A DNA stretch of 64,000 nt from Selenomonas sp. FOBRC6 (GCF_000286455.1 NZ_ALKG01000117.1:22935-86934), one strand, 5' to 3'. Numbered from the stretch's first letter, positions 15,581-24,609 are shown. Notes: generated by a model from the sequence alone, not told the origin. Translations and numbers: made by a program.

Positions 15581-17182
15581 TCAGAACACCAACACGCCCC
15601 GCATATCATAGACGGATACCGCAGGATCATTCCCACACCGAATCGCACGGTCGAGCGCCATGATGAGTGCAATCACGCCGTCAATCTTCTCTGTGGACTT
15701 CTCCTTGTCCGCCTTGATGTTCCCCGCAGGATCGGTGCGGATGAAGATATTATCTGCCATCCAGCGCATGACGGGATGCCCGCCGTGCGCTATTTTCTTT
15801 TCTAGAGTCAACTTCATCAGCTCCTTGGTCGGCGGACTCATATCTTTGAAGCCCTGCCCGAATGGGACAACAGTGAACCCCATCCCCTCAAGATTCTGCA
15901 CCATCTGCACCGCGCCCCATCGGTCGAAGGCAATCTCGCGGATGTTGTATTTCGTGCCCTGTTCCTCAATGAATGCCTCGATAAATCCGTAATGCACGAC
16001 ATTCCCTTCAGTGGTCATGAGGTATCCCTGCCTCTGCCACGCGTCGTACGGAACGTGGTCGCGACGCACACGCAGGTCGATATTCTCCTCCGGAATCCAG
16101 AAGTACGGTAGCACGGCAAACGGCTCATCCTCCTCCATTGGCGGGAACACCAGAACGAATGCCGTGATGTCCATCGTGGACGAAAGGTCGAGCCCGCCGT
16201 AGCACAGGCGCCCTTCCAACGCTTCCGCATCCACAGGAGCGGCACACGCATCCCATTTGTCCATCGGCATCCAGCGCACGGACTGCTTGACCCACTGATT
16301 CAGACGAAGTTGGCGGAAGCTGTTTTCCTCAGTAGGATTCTGCATCGCAGAAGTACAGGCCGCCTGTACCTTATCCATACCAACTGTAATCCCGAGCGAA
16401 GGATTGGCTTTTCTCCACACCGCAGGATCCGTCCAGTCCTCATCGACTTCAGCCCCGTAAATCACGGGATAGAAGGTCGGGTCGGCCTTGCGCCCCTCCA
16501 GAATGTCCTTCGCTTTCTGGTGCGTCTCGTAGCAGATCGACTGCGTATCCGTCCCCGCTGTTGTAATGAGGAAGTACAGAGGCTGCATACGCGCATCGCC
16601 CGAGCCCTTCGTCATAACGTCGAAGAGTTTGCGGTTCGGCTGCGTGTGCAGCTCGTCAAACACAACGCCGTGGATATTGAAGCCGTGCTTCGAGTAGGCT
16701 TCGGCCGAAAGCACCTGATAGAAGCTGTTCGTTGGAAGATAGATCATCCGCTTCTGGGAGGCGAGGAGCTTCACGCGCTTGCTGAGCGCGGGGCACATCC
16801 GCACCATATCGGCAGCGACCTCGAAGACAATGCTTGCCTGCTGCCGATCGGCAGCACAGCCATACACCTCCGCACGTTCCTCACCGTCCCCGCAGCAGAG
16901 GAGCAGCGCCATTGCCGCAGCAAGCTCTGATTTCCCTTGCTTCTTGGGAATCTCCACATATGCCGTATTGAACTGCCGGTAGCCGTTCGGCTTCAGAATA
17001 CCGAACAGGTCGCGGATGATGCGCTCCTGCCAGTCAATCAGATCAAAGGGTTTTCCCGCCCACGTCCCCTTCGTATGGCACAGACACTCGATGAAGCCCA
17101 CGGCGTAGTCCGCAGCGGCTTTGTCGTAATGCGAATCCTCTGCCATAAATTTTGTCGGCTTGTAGTCCACGAGTTTCCGCAA
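15581..17182 (-). CDS. Terminase large subunit (Terminase_1 type)
   Basis: 533 residues, TTG start at 17182 behind GGGAGGTG. ATPase: Walker A variant PKKQGKS (79-85) and Walker B VVFDE (174-177). C-terminal RNase H-like nuclease: LDLSSTMD (331-338), then the FDRWGA region and the final Asp cluster near EKIDGVIALIMALDRA. It packages DNA into proheads by ATP hydrolysis and cuts concatemers. With an HNH gene just upstream and a P27-type small subunit, cohesive-end packaging is likely. Length is usual for the family. Confidence 0.95.
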   Translation of the reverse strand: MRKLVDYKPTKFMAEDSHYDKAAADYAVGFIECLCHTKGTWAGKPFDLIDWQERIIRDLFGILKPNGYRQFNTAYVEIPKKQGKSELAAAMALLLCCGDGEERAEVYGCAADRQQASIVFEVAADMVRMCPALSKRVKLLASQKRMIYLPTNSFYQVLSAEAYSKHGFNIHGVVFDELHTQPNRKLFDVMTKGSGDARMQPLYFLITTAGTDTQSICYETHQKAKDILEGRKADPTFYPVIYGAEVDEDWTDPAVWRKANPSLGITVGMDKVQAACTSAMQNPTEENSFRQLRLNQWVKQSVRWMPMDKWDACAAPVDAEALEGRLCYGGLDLSSTMDITAFVLVFPPMEEDEPFAVLPYFWIPEENIDLRVRRDHVPYDAWQRQGYLMTTEGNVVHYGFIEAFIEEQGTKYNIREIAFDRWGAVQMVQNLEGMGFTVVPFGQGFKDMSPPTKELMKLTLEKKIAHGGHPVMRWMADNIFIRTDPAGNIKADKEKSTEKIDGVIALIMALDRAIRCGNDPAVSVYDMRGVLVF

Positions 17183-17194
17183 GCAATCACCTCC

Positions 17195-17761
17195 CTACTT
17201 CTGTGCGCGCGTCCGCAACAGTCTCTCCATCGGGTCTTCCTGCGGCAAGCCGTTGAAAGTCGTGGTGCTGTTCTGCTTCACAATATCAAAAATCTCGTAC
17301 CAGAGCATATTGGACTGCTTCTGGAACGAAAGCGCCATCTGCACAAATGGACTTGCACAGGCCTTGCCCGTGGTCGGATGCTTTCCGAGCAGACCGTATT
17401 GACTCACTGCCTCCTCACACTGGATATAGCGGGCAAACGCCTGCGCATAGCTTTCGATCAGGCGGGGATTGACAAGCTGCTCACAGTCGCGCTCCTTCAG
17501 CCACAGCCACGTTTCGCGAAAAATCTCATCGGCACCGAGTGCCTTTCCATCCTGCTGCTGCGCGGACAGATACCCGCTCGGACTCGGCATATCGGCACCG
17601 CAGAGATCTGTTGCCCCCCTCAAATCCGCACCGCTGAGCACCACGCCCGGAAACTCCAAAATACTTGCTGTCTGTCCCCCCGCAATCTTATCTGCCAGCA
17701 CCTTTGGCTTTTTTCCGGCGCGGGGGCGTCTGCCGCCACGGTTTGTACCGTCCCGCGCCAT
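17195..17761 (-). CDS. Terminase small subunit (P27 family)
   Basis: 188 residues from the ATG at 17761 behind GGGGTGAG; an open frame continues upstream through basic sequence that is probably leader. Very basic N-terminus (GGRRPRAGKKPKV), then an all-helical body: EIFRETWLWLKERDCEQLVNPRLIESYAQAFARYIQCEEA and GKHPTTGKACASPFVQMALSF, the P27 pattern in which the P-x-V/A-x-M-A helix precedes a C-terminal oligomerisation helix. Recognises the packaging site and regulates TerL. The probable cos region lies just upstream. Confidence 0.88.
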   Translation of the reverse strand: MARDGTNRGGRRPRAGKKPKVLADKIAGGQTASILEFPGVVLSGADLRGATDLCGADMPSPSGYLSAQQQDGKALGADEIFRETWLWLKERDCEQLVNPRLIESYAQAFARYIQCEEAVSQYGLLGKHPTTGKACASPFVQMALSFQKQSNMLWYEIFDIVKQNSTTTFNGLPQEDPMERLLRTRAQK

Positions 17762-17858
17762 CTTCTCACCCCATTTTTTAATACTCCGTTTGAATTGACG
17801 TTTTTTTACGTAGACCCCAGCACCGGTCGCATAGCGACGCCATTTTAGAGATTGTACC

Positions 17859-17872
17859 ACCCCCTAGGGGGT
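17859..17872. repeat. 14-bp perfect palindrome between HNH and terS (cos-region candidate)
   Basis: ACCCCCTAGGGGGT fills the space immediately after the HNH stop codon, in a ~110-nt stretch before the terS start. A perfect GC-rich palindrome at this place in HNH-associated cos phages could be a terminase or HNH recognition site, or part of cos. It lacks a T-run, so it is not an obvious terminator. Confidence 0.4.
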
Positions 17873-18229
17873 CTAGCGGTCGCCTGTGCTGCGCCGGTGA
17901 ATCCGCTCATGACAAGACGCGCAGAGCGACATCAGATTATCTGCATCATGCGTGCCGCCGTCAGCAATCTCTTTGATGTGATGCACGAGTGTCGCGCGAA
18001 CGTATCTGCCCTGCTCCTTGCACCGCTCGCAGAGCGGATGGAGTGCTATGTGCCGATCGCGAATCCTGCGCCACGCGCTGCCATATCTTTCGTGCTGATC
18101 GTACCCGCGTGTGAAGTGGTCATAATGCCGCTGCATCGGCTTCTCATGAACGTCACAATAGCCGCTTTTTCGGTCTGTGAGATTCGGACAGCCCGACATG
18201 CGGCATGGTCGTTTCGGCTTTCTCGGCAT
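17873..18229 (-). CDS. HNH endonuclease of the packaging module
   Basis: 118 residues from the ATG at 18229; longer starts overlap the terminator upstream. Two metal-binding elements are visible: an N-terminal Cys pair with H (CRMSGCPN, YCDVHEK) and the HNH core CERCKEQGRYVRATLVHHIKEI, DNLMSLCASCHERIH. In HK97-type phages such an HNH protein works with TerL for specific cos cleavage. Encoded directly before terS. Active-site residues are intact. Confidence 0.9.
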   Translation of the reverse strand: MPRKPKRPCRMSGCPNLTDRKSGYCDVHEKPMQRHYDHFTRGYDQHERYGSAWRRIRDRHIALHPLCERCKEQGRYVRATLVHHIKEIADGGTHDADNLMSLCASCHERIHRRSTGDR

Positions 18230-18270
18230 CTGCACCACCTCCCTTCTTACCGTTTTCATCACATACAAAA

Positions 18271-18294
18271 AGGGCACCGCCTCAGCTGTGCCCT
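18271..18294 (-). terminator. Terminator ahead of the late operon
   Basis: On the minus strand AGGGCAC, a 10-nt loop and GTGCCCT are followed by TTTTTGTATG. It lies between the ArpU-like regulator and the HNH gene, downstream of a candidate promoter, so late transcription may need read-through. Confidence 0.75.
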
Positions 18295-18334
18295 CCGAGA
18301 ATCCGCCGCAGCATCTTCTCTTTTCTCAGCCTAT

Positions 18335-18343
18335 ACTATAGCA
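18335..18343 (-). promoter_or_regulatory. Candidate late promoter (extended -10)
   Basis: On the minus strand TGCTATAGT, 41-50 nt before the terminator and about 110 nt before the HNH start. No clear -35 is present, which would suit a promoter needing an activator such as the ArpU-like protein encoded next to it. Confidence 0.4.
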
Positions 18344-18361
18344 CAGGTCGTATGTGAGATT

Positions 18362-18778
18362 CTATGAGAACTTTCCGAAGACAGCAAAACTCTGCAATGC
18401 TTTGCCGTGCATCCACAGCACATGCCGATAGGTATACCCGAGACCGACAGCCACCTGTTCCCATGATTGTCCGTAGAGATATCTTCCCAGCAATATCGCA
18501 CGATAGCGCCCATCCGGTACGCGATCAATCAACACCTTTGCAGCTTTCCGCAAGGCAATCATGCGATCCCACTGTGCGTTGACATCTTCGGCATATTGCT
18601 CCAATGCGGCGATCGCATCTGAGAGATCGCCGATGTGCGAGTTGCTGACCCTGTCCTTGTCGTACTCGATTGCCTTGAGATTTATCACATCGTCTCTTGC
18701 ACGCTGGTAATCCAGCTCTGCGCTCCGCAGATCACTCTCAGCATCGCGGATACGTCTCAGATATTCTTTTGCTGTCAT
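18362..18778 (-). CDS. ArpU/DUF1492-like phage late regulator
   Basis: 138 residues. N-terminal helical coiled-coil half (residues 1-75) and a C-terminal sigma-70 region-4-like helix-turn-helix: VPDGRYRAILLGRYLYGQSWEQVAVGLGYTYRHVLWMHGKALQSF. This layout is that of DUF1492 / ArpU / RinA-type regulators, which control late transcription in many Firmicutes phages. It is the last gene before the late operon, whose candidate promoter and terminator start at its 3' end. Overlaps its upstream neighbour by 4 nt. Confidence 0.8.
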   Translation of the reverse strand: MTAKEYLRRIRDAESDLRSAELDYQRARDDVINLKAIEYDKDRVSNSHIGDLSDAIAALEQYAEDVNAQWDRMIALRKAAKVLIDRVPDGRYRAILLGRYLYGQSWEQVAVGLGYTYRHVLWMHGKALQSFAVFGKFS

Positions 18779-19065
18779 TCTGCTCCTCCTGTTTTCGTGG
18801 ACTCCTCGCGCTCCATCGTTCGCGCCATCATGCAGCGCATACTCGCGTTGATGATATGACTGTCACTCCGATCACCTGCGAGCCACATCAATAGATGGCG
18901 CAACGCCCGTGCAGCGTGCTCCTCTGCAGGGATACTGCGCCACGTTTCGCCCGGATGTTTTTCTGCACCTGCGGTCAACCCCTCGGCAATCTCATCCAGC
19001 CAGGCAAAATCGATGTACCTGTACTCATTCCGTTCCGGACTCTGCGGATATTTTGTATCTGCCAT
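18775..19065 (-). CDS. DUF5664-like protein (dATP/dGTP diphosphohydrolase N-terminal type)
   Basis: 96 residues from the ATG at 19065 behind AAGGAG. The pattern YIDFAWLDEIAEGLTAGAEKHPGETWRS, then EHAARALRHLLMWLAGDRSD and INASMRCMMART, matches the small helical phage family DUF5664, in which a Tyr-Gly/Ala-x-x-K segment precedes a helix-H-x-x-A/W repeat and whose members are annotated as nucleotide diphosphohydrolase-like. A nucleotide-pool role is possible. It overlaps the ArpU-like regulator by 4 nt. The enzymatic role is unproven here. Confidence 0.65.
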   Translation of the reverse strand: MADTKYPQSPERNEYRYIDFAWLDEIAEGLTAGAEKHPGETWRSIPAEEHAARALRHLLMWLAGDRSDSHIINASMRCMMARTMEREESTKTGGAE

Positions 19066-19090
19066 TTCTATTCTCCTTCCGGCGTTGCAC

Positions 19091-19540
19091 TTATACAGCA
19101 CCATCATACGCAACCATACGCAGGAGACTGACAAGTTGCTGCACATAGCCGTCAAGACAGTGCTTTTCCTCCTGGTACTGCTCCCAGTTCAGCCAGCCCG
19201 TCGCATTATCGCCTGTAATGATCGGCCGCAGCACATAGCCCCAGCGGTCATTTCGCACCAGCTGCGTTCCACCGCCTCGCATGTAATAGAGCCGCGCATA
19301 AAACTCTTTGTCGATCTCACGCGCCTTGCTGAGTACGATAATCCAGAGTTCCGAGTCCGTCGGCGAAATATCTGCGAACGGATCCACACTCGCATAGGAG
19401 CTCGCTGCCTGCTCCTCAGGGCTCAGCATCGCATAGGCACGCTGCTCAATGCGTTCGATCATGGACATATACGGACTTGCCTCAGAAGATTTTGGCGGCG
19501 CACTCTCTGTTTTTCGTTGCACATGTTCGAAATAACCCAT
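19091..19540 (-). CDS. Hypothetical phage protein
   Basis: 149 residues, ATG at 19540 behind CGGAGGTG. Acidic and polar N-terminal half, then a region with several aromatic residues (EFYARLYYMRGGGTQLVRNDRWGYVLRPII) and a helical end. I recognise no family. First gene after the replication-origin candidate and the strong terminator, 25 nt before the DUF5664-like gene, so probably co-transcribed with it and the ArpU-like gene from a promoter I cannot place. Confidence 0.6.
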   Translation of the reverse strand: MGYFEHVQRKTESAPPKSSEASPYMSMIERIEQRAYAMLSPEEQAASSYASVDPFADISPTDSELWIIVLSKAREIDKEFYARLYYMRGGGTQLVRNDRWGYVLRPIITGDNATGWLNWEQYQEEKHCLDGYVQQLVSLLRMVAYDGAV

Positions 19541-19560
19541 AAAATCACCTCCGAATCTGA

Positions 19561-19875
19561 AAGTGTTCCCGCGAAAAAGTGCGGTACCCTCACGGTACCC
19601 GCGATTTTTTAGGCTTGCGGGTACCGCACTTTCCTTAGAGCCACAAGGGTTTAGGGGTAAAGGTTCCCAAAGTTCCCGCGGATTTTGACATATATATATA
19701 AACTTTTTATACCCCCCTATACCCTATATATCATGGTAAGGGTGGTTACATAGTATATATATAATATGAGGGAACTAAGGGAACTCTCTTATATATATGA
19801 CCTAACCCCTTGAAATTACTGGATTTTTTCGGTTCCCACGGCGGTTCCCGCAAAGTTCCCATAGTTCCCGTAAAC
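19561..19875. other. Non-coding AT-rich region with GTTCCC repeats; replication-origin candidate
   Basis: 335 bp without a gene. Nine copies of GTTCCC or its complement: direct at 19565, 19663, 19672, 19832, 19844, 19855 and 19864, and inverted at 19770 and 19779. They flank a ~110-bp segment dominated by TATATA runs (19690-19800). Iteron-like repeats beside an easily melted segment, next to the primase-helicase gene, look like a phage origin. Alternatively a regulator-binding region. Confidence 0.45.
19578..19630 (-). terminator. Terminator downstream of the primase region
   Basis: Perfect 12-bp inverted repeat AGTGCGGTACCC / GGGTACCGCACT with a 29-nt spacer that contains a third GGTACC arm. 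On the minus strand it is followed by TTTTT (19577-19573). The extra arm allows an alternative hairpin. Confidence 0.6.
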
Positions 19876-22821
19876 CTATAGCGGCTGTTCAACGGTTTGT
19901 GGAATTTGTATCACATGGATCTTTGCACCTCCATAACTGACCCGCTTCGTGAATCGGCGTTTGCCCTTTTCCGGTGTCGAACAGATCAGCCCGCTTTTAA
20001 CAAACTCCTTGAGAAACTTATTCGACGAAAAGCCCGCATCATCGAGTGCCGCACGCAGATACATCGGGAACAGATTGACATATCCACTGCGGATGAACCC
20101 GTATTCCGGTGATAGCTTGGCACGTGAGTCGTATCCATTGTCGTTGCTGAAATGCTGCCAGTTACTGACAATCCACTCATCCACAAAATCCCACGCACGC
20201 CGCGTATCGGAGATCTCCTGCTTGGTTGCCTGTTCGCCCATAATGGCAATTGCCATATCATAGGCGCCCTGCTGCGCCGCCTCGGACGACTCGCCGAACA
20301 GCCACATACTCGCCAGCATATCCGCGATGGCGACCGTCGCCACGTTGTCGATATGCGGCTCGAAATGATCGGGACACTCCACGCGCAGGCGATTGATGAG
20401 TGCCTGCCGCGCCGCCAGAATCTCCGCGTACTCCGTCCCCGCATCCTGGAGGAGACGCTCGATGAACGCCCTGCCCGCCGTCCCGTGCTGCTCCTCGTCG
20501 ATGGTATAGACCAGCTTCGCCGTTTCCTCCGGCAGCACCGGATAGGTGTTCAGCTCAATAAGACGTGTCTTGACGCCCTGAATGCTCGACTCCTTCGACA
20601 ATGGTTCTTCCCCCGACGCCATTGCGATCGTGCGCCACGTCGCCGTCTTTCGGATGCCGGACTTACTCGCACGCACCTTGCCATGACCGCCCTCGAGCAT
20701 ATAGACGAGACTCTCCAATGCTTCCTGCTTGTTGTTTCCCATCATGACCTGCCGCTCATTGATGACGAGCGGGAAGTCATTGCTGTACTCGGCAGCACGC
20801 TCCAGGCCGTTGGTCGTTCCGTAGAACGACTTCATCAGCCGCGTCGGATTGCCCCAGACCGTGAGCGCAAAACGCTGCGCCGCCGTCTTTCCGCCGCCCG
20901 ATGTGCCCCAGAAATAAATCATAAAATTGCGGTTCTTGCAGATGTGCAATAGTGGCGTCGCGAACGATGCCGCAAGGACAAAGCGCGCAAAAGTGTGTTT
21001 GCGTATCTCCTGCGCCGCCTCCTGCCACTCTTCGAGTGTCCCACGCTGCGTAAACGCAGCGGAGAGCTCGCCGTCGTCATCCATGTCGACGCGGTACTTG
21101 CTCGATGATGGGATCACAAACTCACTCAGCCCGTACGGCCGCCAGCCGATCTTGGAGACGGCATGAACGAGCGGAATATTCGGATTCGCCGCCTCAAGGA
21201 CTTGGAGATATTTCACCAGATACTTTGCCGACTCACTCGATGTATTCAGTCCGCGATCTGTGAGCGCAATGATGCCGCGTGCAGAAAAAATCTCCGACCG
21301 CTTGCAGACCGTATGTACCCAGTGATCGTAATAGCGGAACGAGATTTGTATTTTCTCCGTCTGTGTATCGACGTTGTACTGCTTTTCTGAGATGATGACG
21401 GGCGTTCCTGCAGCGAGCCGCTGCACCTGCCCCATCTCCGTCATACGCACCTCATGGATGCCATCTGCGCCATAGGAGAAATTCGCGGGGATTGCAAGAT
21501 CGAGCGGCGTGTCCGGCACAAAGGTGCGCGTGGTGATATCGCCAAGCCTTTGCCCTGCCTCGAGTGCGCCGCCTTCGACCACCGAAAGCCCCGCCTGCGA
21601 TGCCTGCGCACGTTTTACCTCGCGCTGCAGATCGTTCAGATTGACATTCCCCTTGCACCGTTCCTTGAAGCGTGCGTATTCCAGACCGTTTTCCTTCTTG
21701 ACGAGTGCAAGTGCACCGATCGTCTCCTCATTCAGCGTATTCTCTGCATTCGGCAGCGCGATTTGTCGGAGCTTTGCGATGGCCTGCGGCACCTTGCCGA
21801 GCGACCAGGCACAAGGCGACTTGATGCCGGGACAGTCCACGCATCCCTTAAACCCGAGATCTGTTTGAATGTGCGTGCAGGTCTGCGGCGTGCATTCGTT
21901 CAGATAGTGCGCGAGCTTTTTGCGCGTATCATCTGCATCGAACTTCGTGCCGAGCCATTCCTTGACGAGCGGCAGAAGGATCTCCTCGCCGCCGACACCG
22001 CGCATGAGATTCGTGCACGCGGCTTTCCAAACCGGTTCGGGCAGTGATTGATAATGCTGTGCAAAGTGTTGAAGAAACGCGCAGTTGTCTATCATCAGCC
22101 GCGCATCGCCGTCCGTCGGCCGCCGCTCAAACGTCGCTGTACGCTCCGTTTTGCAGGTGGCCTCCACGGGCGGCAGCACGTCAAAGTCCTCTGCATTGTA
22201 GCGCAGCCCCTCGGAATACTCCGCAATCACGCAGGGCACCGCTCCGCCGCCCTTGCGGTTCAGCGTCCCAGGGACGCGCAGGACACGGCAGAGATCGGGC
22301 GTACTGTCCACATGCCAGCCCTTTGCCTCCGCACGAGCGCGTACAGCCCCCTGAAGTCGCCGGAGCAGATCCTGTGCCGTACTCTGCTCCGCATCGGTGC
22401 GCGTATCGAGGAGTTCGCGAAATCCATAGTAGGCATGAATCCCATGCCCGCTGTCCACAACGATCGACGGGTCAAACATCTCCGGCAGGAGCGCACGCGC
22501 CGCCGCATAGTCCGGCGGCAGGGACTTCGCGGCATGAGCATCACCTGCGATATCGATATCCACCCAGAGCGCAGGGATGGCGACAATATCCGTACTCTTT
22601 GCCCGCTCATGCGCCCGAAACAGCCGCTCAGACAGCCCAACGGAGAAATACACATCCTTGCCTGTATCCCCTGTCTTTCGCGCCGCCTGTGCCATCTCAG
22701 CGTGCGCAGCGGCGGCGAACACTTGCGTCCGCTTATCCGGCAGCGTCCAGAGATAGGTATGTCCTTGTGCATCCTCCGGATAGAGTGCACGGAAAAATTC
22801 TATCGTGTCAATGACACTCAC
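19876..22821 (-). CDS. Phage primase-helicase: AEP-type primase fused to DUF927/ATPase
   Basis: 981 residues. N-terminal archaeo-eukaryotic primase-like domain: VDIDIAG (D88, D90), SGHGIH (124-129) and RVPGTLNRK near 182. A Cys cluster (C310, C315, C327, C330, C337) could bind zinc. From ~440 follows a DUF927-like helicase: WGTSGGGKT Walker A (638-646), then INERQ and the SGEEPL segment. A single protein would prime and unwind at the phage origin. It is the last gene of the replication operon and lies against the repeat-rich non-coding region. Domain boundaries are approximate. Confidence 0.88.
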   Translation of the reverse strand: MSVIDTIEFFRALYPEDAQGHTYLWTLPDKRTQVFAAAAHAEMAQAARKTGDTGKDVYFSVGLSERLFRAHERAKSTDIVAIPALWVDIDIAGDAHAAKSLPPDYAAARALLPEMFDPSIVVDSGHGIHAYYGFRELLDTRTDAEQSTAQDLLRRLQGAVRARAEAKGWHVDSTPDLCRVLRVPGTLNRKGGGAVPCVIAEYSEGLRYNAEDFDVLPPVEATCKTERTATFERRPTDGDARLMIDNCAFLQHFAQHYQSLPEPVWKAACTNLMRGVGGEEILLPLVKEWLGTKFDADDTRKKLAHYLNECTPQTCTHIQTDLGFKGCVDCPGIKSPCAWSLGKVPQAIAKLRQIALPNAENTLNEETIGALALVKKENGLEYARFKERCKGNVNLNDLQREVKRAQASQAGLSVVEGGALEAGQRLGDITTRTFVPDTPLDLAIPANFSYGADGIHEVRMTEMGQVQRLAAGTPVIISEKQYNVDTQTEKIQISFRYYDHWVHTVCKRSEIFSARGIIALTDRGLNTSSESAKYLVKYLQVLEAANPNIPLVHAVSKIGWRPYGLSEFVIPSSSKYRVDMDDDGELSAAFTQRGTLEEWQEAAQEIRKHTFARFVLAASFATPLLHICKNRNFMIYFWGTSGGGKTAAQRFALTVWGNPTRLMKSFYGTTNGLERAAEYSNDFPLVINERQVMMGNNKQEALESLVYMLEGGHGKVRASKSGIRKTATWRTIAMASGEEPLSKESSIQGVKTRLIELNTYPVLPEETAKLVYTIDEEQHGTAGRAFIERLLQDAGTEYAEILAARQALINRLRVECPDHFEPHIDNVATVAIADMLASMWLFGESSEAAQQGAYDMAIAIMGEQATKQEISDTRRAWDFVDEWIVSNWQHFSNDNGYDSRAKLSPEYGFIRSGYVNLFPMYLRAALDDAGFSSNKFLKEFVKSGLICSTPEKGKRRFTKRVSYGGAKIHVIQIPQTVEQPL

Positions 22822-22841
22822 CTCGTTTCAGCCGATCGGAT

Positions 22842-23234
22842 TCATAGGTGGCGCAGCAGCTTGATTGCCTCATCAGGAGAGCGTGCCACGCCGCCGACCG
22901 CACCCGCAGCACGGAGGAACGCGAGCATCTTTTCCTGCGCACGGCTCGTGCGGCCGCCGGGCTTTTTCACCTCGAGGAAGGCAAAGACCGCGAGCTTTTT
23001 GCCGACCATCTCGGGCGTCACCTCGACCGTACGAAAGCCGAAAAGGTCGGGAAAGCCGATGGGAAGCCCTGTCGAAAAGGGACGCGCGCAAGACAGCGTA
23101 ATCATATTATCGCAGCACACAACCTTATTGCCCGTCCATGCCTCTCCAACATTCGCACGGAAAAGCGTGGCCGACTGCTCGGCACCGATCGCAACGCGAA
23201 TCTCATTCTGTATATCATGCTCTGATTTATTCAT
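22842..23234 (-). CDS. VRR-NUC domain nuclease
   Basis: 130 residues, a stand-alone VRR-NUC (PD-(D/E)XK) domain. Visible: N-terminal E in SEHDIQNEI, GFPDLFGF with the metal-binding Asp, FLEVKKPGGRTSRAQEKMLAFLRAAG with the E-x-K pair, and the closing GVARSPDEA. Such small nucleases are regular members of phage replication modules with SF2 helicases and probably cut branched DNA. It lies 1 nt after the helicase and 20 nt before the primase. All core residues seem intact. Confidence 0.9.
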   Translation of the reverse strand: MNKSEHDIQNEIRVAIGAEQSATLFRANVGEAWTGNKVVCCDNMITLSCARPFSTGLPIGFPDLFGFRTVEVTPEMVGKKLAVFAFLEVKKPGGRTSRAQEKMLAFLRAAGAVGGVARSPDEAIKLLRHL

Positions 23235-23235
23235 G

Positions 23236-24603
23236 TTATCCCCTCAGTCGTTTTACATCTGCCATGCGTGTCACCCAGCGCATCGAGTATCCCCGGCGCA
23301 GTGCGATTGCCGTGAGATCGGCAACGCTGCGTGCGGCACCGACTTCTTGCCGCCGTTTCTTCCGGCGGATCTCCTCAATCTTTGTGAGTGCGCCCTCTTT
23401 TTCGGTAATCGTGCGCTCCTCCTGCGTGCCGCTGAATACATGGCCGCAGGGGCAGGTGCGCGCTGTGCTCGGCACCGCCGTATAACAGGCCCGACATATC
23501 TTGATTGCCATCACACGCGGTTTCTTTTTTCTGGTCTCAAGTGACCATTCACGATCCTCATCGGGCATACCATGCCGAAATACATTGCCAACATGGTCAA
23601 TAATGACGGCACGTTTATTTGGATTTGTCGGATCCGGACGCAGTGGCCGCATGCTCTGCTGGATGTAGAGCGTGAGTGATGCCGTTGGCCGTGCAAGAAT
23701 AACGGCCTCCATCGCCGGAACATCGAAGCCCTCGCCGAGAAGTTCAGCATTGCATAGGATCTGGATTTTACCCAGACGGAAATCCTCAATCGTACGCGCC
23801 CGCACTGCCTTGTGCGTCTCCCCATCGATATGTTCGGCAGGGATACCCACTGCACGGAAGGATTCTGCAACGTGTTCGCTGTGCGCCCGGTTGATGCAAT
23901 AACAGATCGCGCGCTTTCCTGCAGCGAGTTTTTGGTAATTCGCCACGATGTCGCCGATCACATCCGCGTCGTCCATCTGATTGATGAGATCGCCCTTGAC
24001 GTACTCTCCAAAACGCACATGCGCTGCAGCAGGGTCAAACTTCGATGGCGGTGCATAGTAGTCATACGGTGTCAGATTGCCGGCCGCGATGAGTTCTGCA
24101 GCGGTTGGTCCGAGCACAAGCGACTGGAAAATCTCACCGAGCCCCTGCCCGCCGATCCGCTCCGGTGTCGCTGTCACACCGAGAACATAGGAGGACGCAA
24201 ACTGATCGATGATCTTGCGGTAGGTATTGGCAACGATATGATGGCACTCGTCGCAGATCAAAAGATCGGGCGGCTGCACCTCGGGCAAACGGTGAATGAG
24301 CGTCTGCACCGAGGCAATCTGCACGGGCAAGTCATATTCCTTCGCCGCACCTGCGGCAATTAGTCCGTGCCGGATGCCCATTGCTGTGAACGTTGCTGAT
24401 GTCTGCTCAATGAGCTCCTGGCGATGCACCATGAAAACAGCGCGCCGCCCCGAGAGTGCAGTTCCGCGCGCCATCCATGCCGTCATGATCGTTTTGCCCG
24501 CACCGCAGGGCGCGACGGCGCACACACGCCGCCGTCCCTCTGAATACTCATAGCCAACATCATCAATAAGTTGCTGCTGATATCGTCTAAGACTGATGTC
24601 CAT
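23236..24603 (-). CDS. Phage SF2 DEAD/DEAH-type helicase with zinc ribbon
   Basis: 455 residues. SF2 motifs in order: Q-like RYQQQLIDDV, motif I APCGAGKT, motif II DECHH, motif III TATPER, motif V LLGEGFDVPA and motif VI QQSMRPLRP. After the helicase core a CRACYTAVPSTARTCPCG zinc ribbon and a basic tail follow. This is the family often labelled type III restriction Res-like, here in a replication setting and with no methylase partner nearby. Likely unwinds or remodels phage replication intermediates together with the VRR-NUC nuclease. Confidence 0.92.
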   Translation of the reverse strand: MDISLRRYQQQLIDDVGYEYSEGRRRVCAVAPCGAGKTIMTAWMARGTALSGRRAVFMVHRQELIEQTSATFTAMGIRHGLIAAGAAKEYDLPVQIASVQTLIHRLPEVQPPDLLICDECHHIVANTYRKIIDQFASSYVLGVTATPERIGGQGLGEIFQSLVLGPTAAELIAAGNLTPYDYYAPPSKFDPAAAHVRFGEYVKGDLINQMDDADVIGDIVANYQKLAAGKRAICYCINRAHSEHVAESFRAVGIPAEHIDGETHKAVRARTIEDFRLGKIQILCNAELLGEGFDVPAMEAVILARPTASLTLYIQQSMRPLRPDPTNPNKRAVIIDHVGNVFRHGMPDEDREWSLETRKKKPRVMAIKICRACYTAVPSTARTCPCGHVFSGTQEERTITEKEGALTKIEEIRRKKRRQEVGAARSVADLTAIALRRGYSMRWVTRMADVKRLRG

Positions 24604-24609
24604 AGCTTA

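Noticed and set aside
23236..24603. Type III restriction subunit
   Set aside because: The Res-like helicase stands in a replication module with VRR-NUC and no Mod partner; read as a phage helicase.
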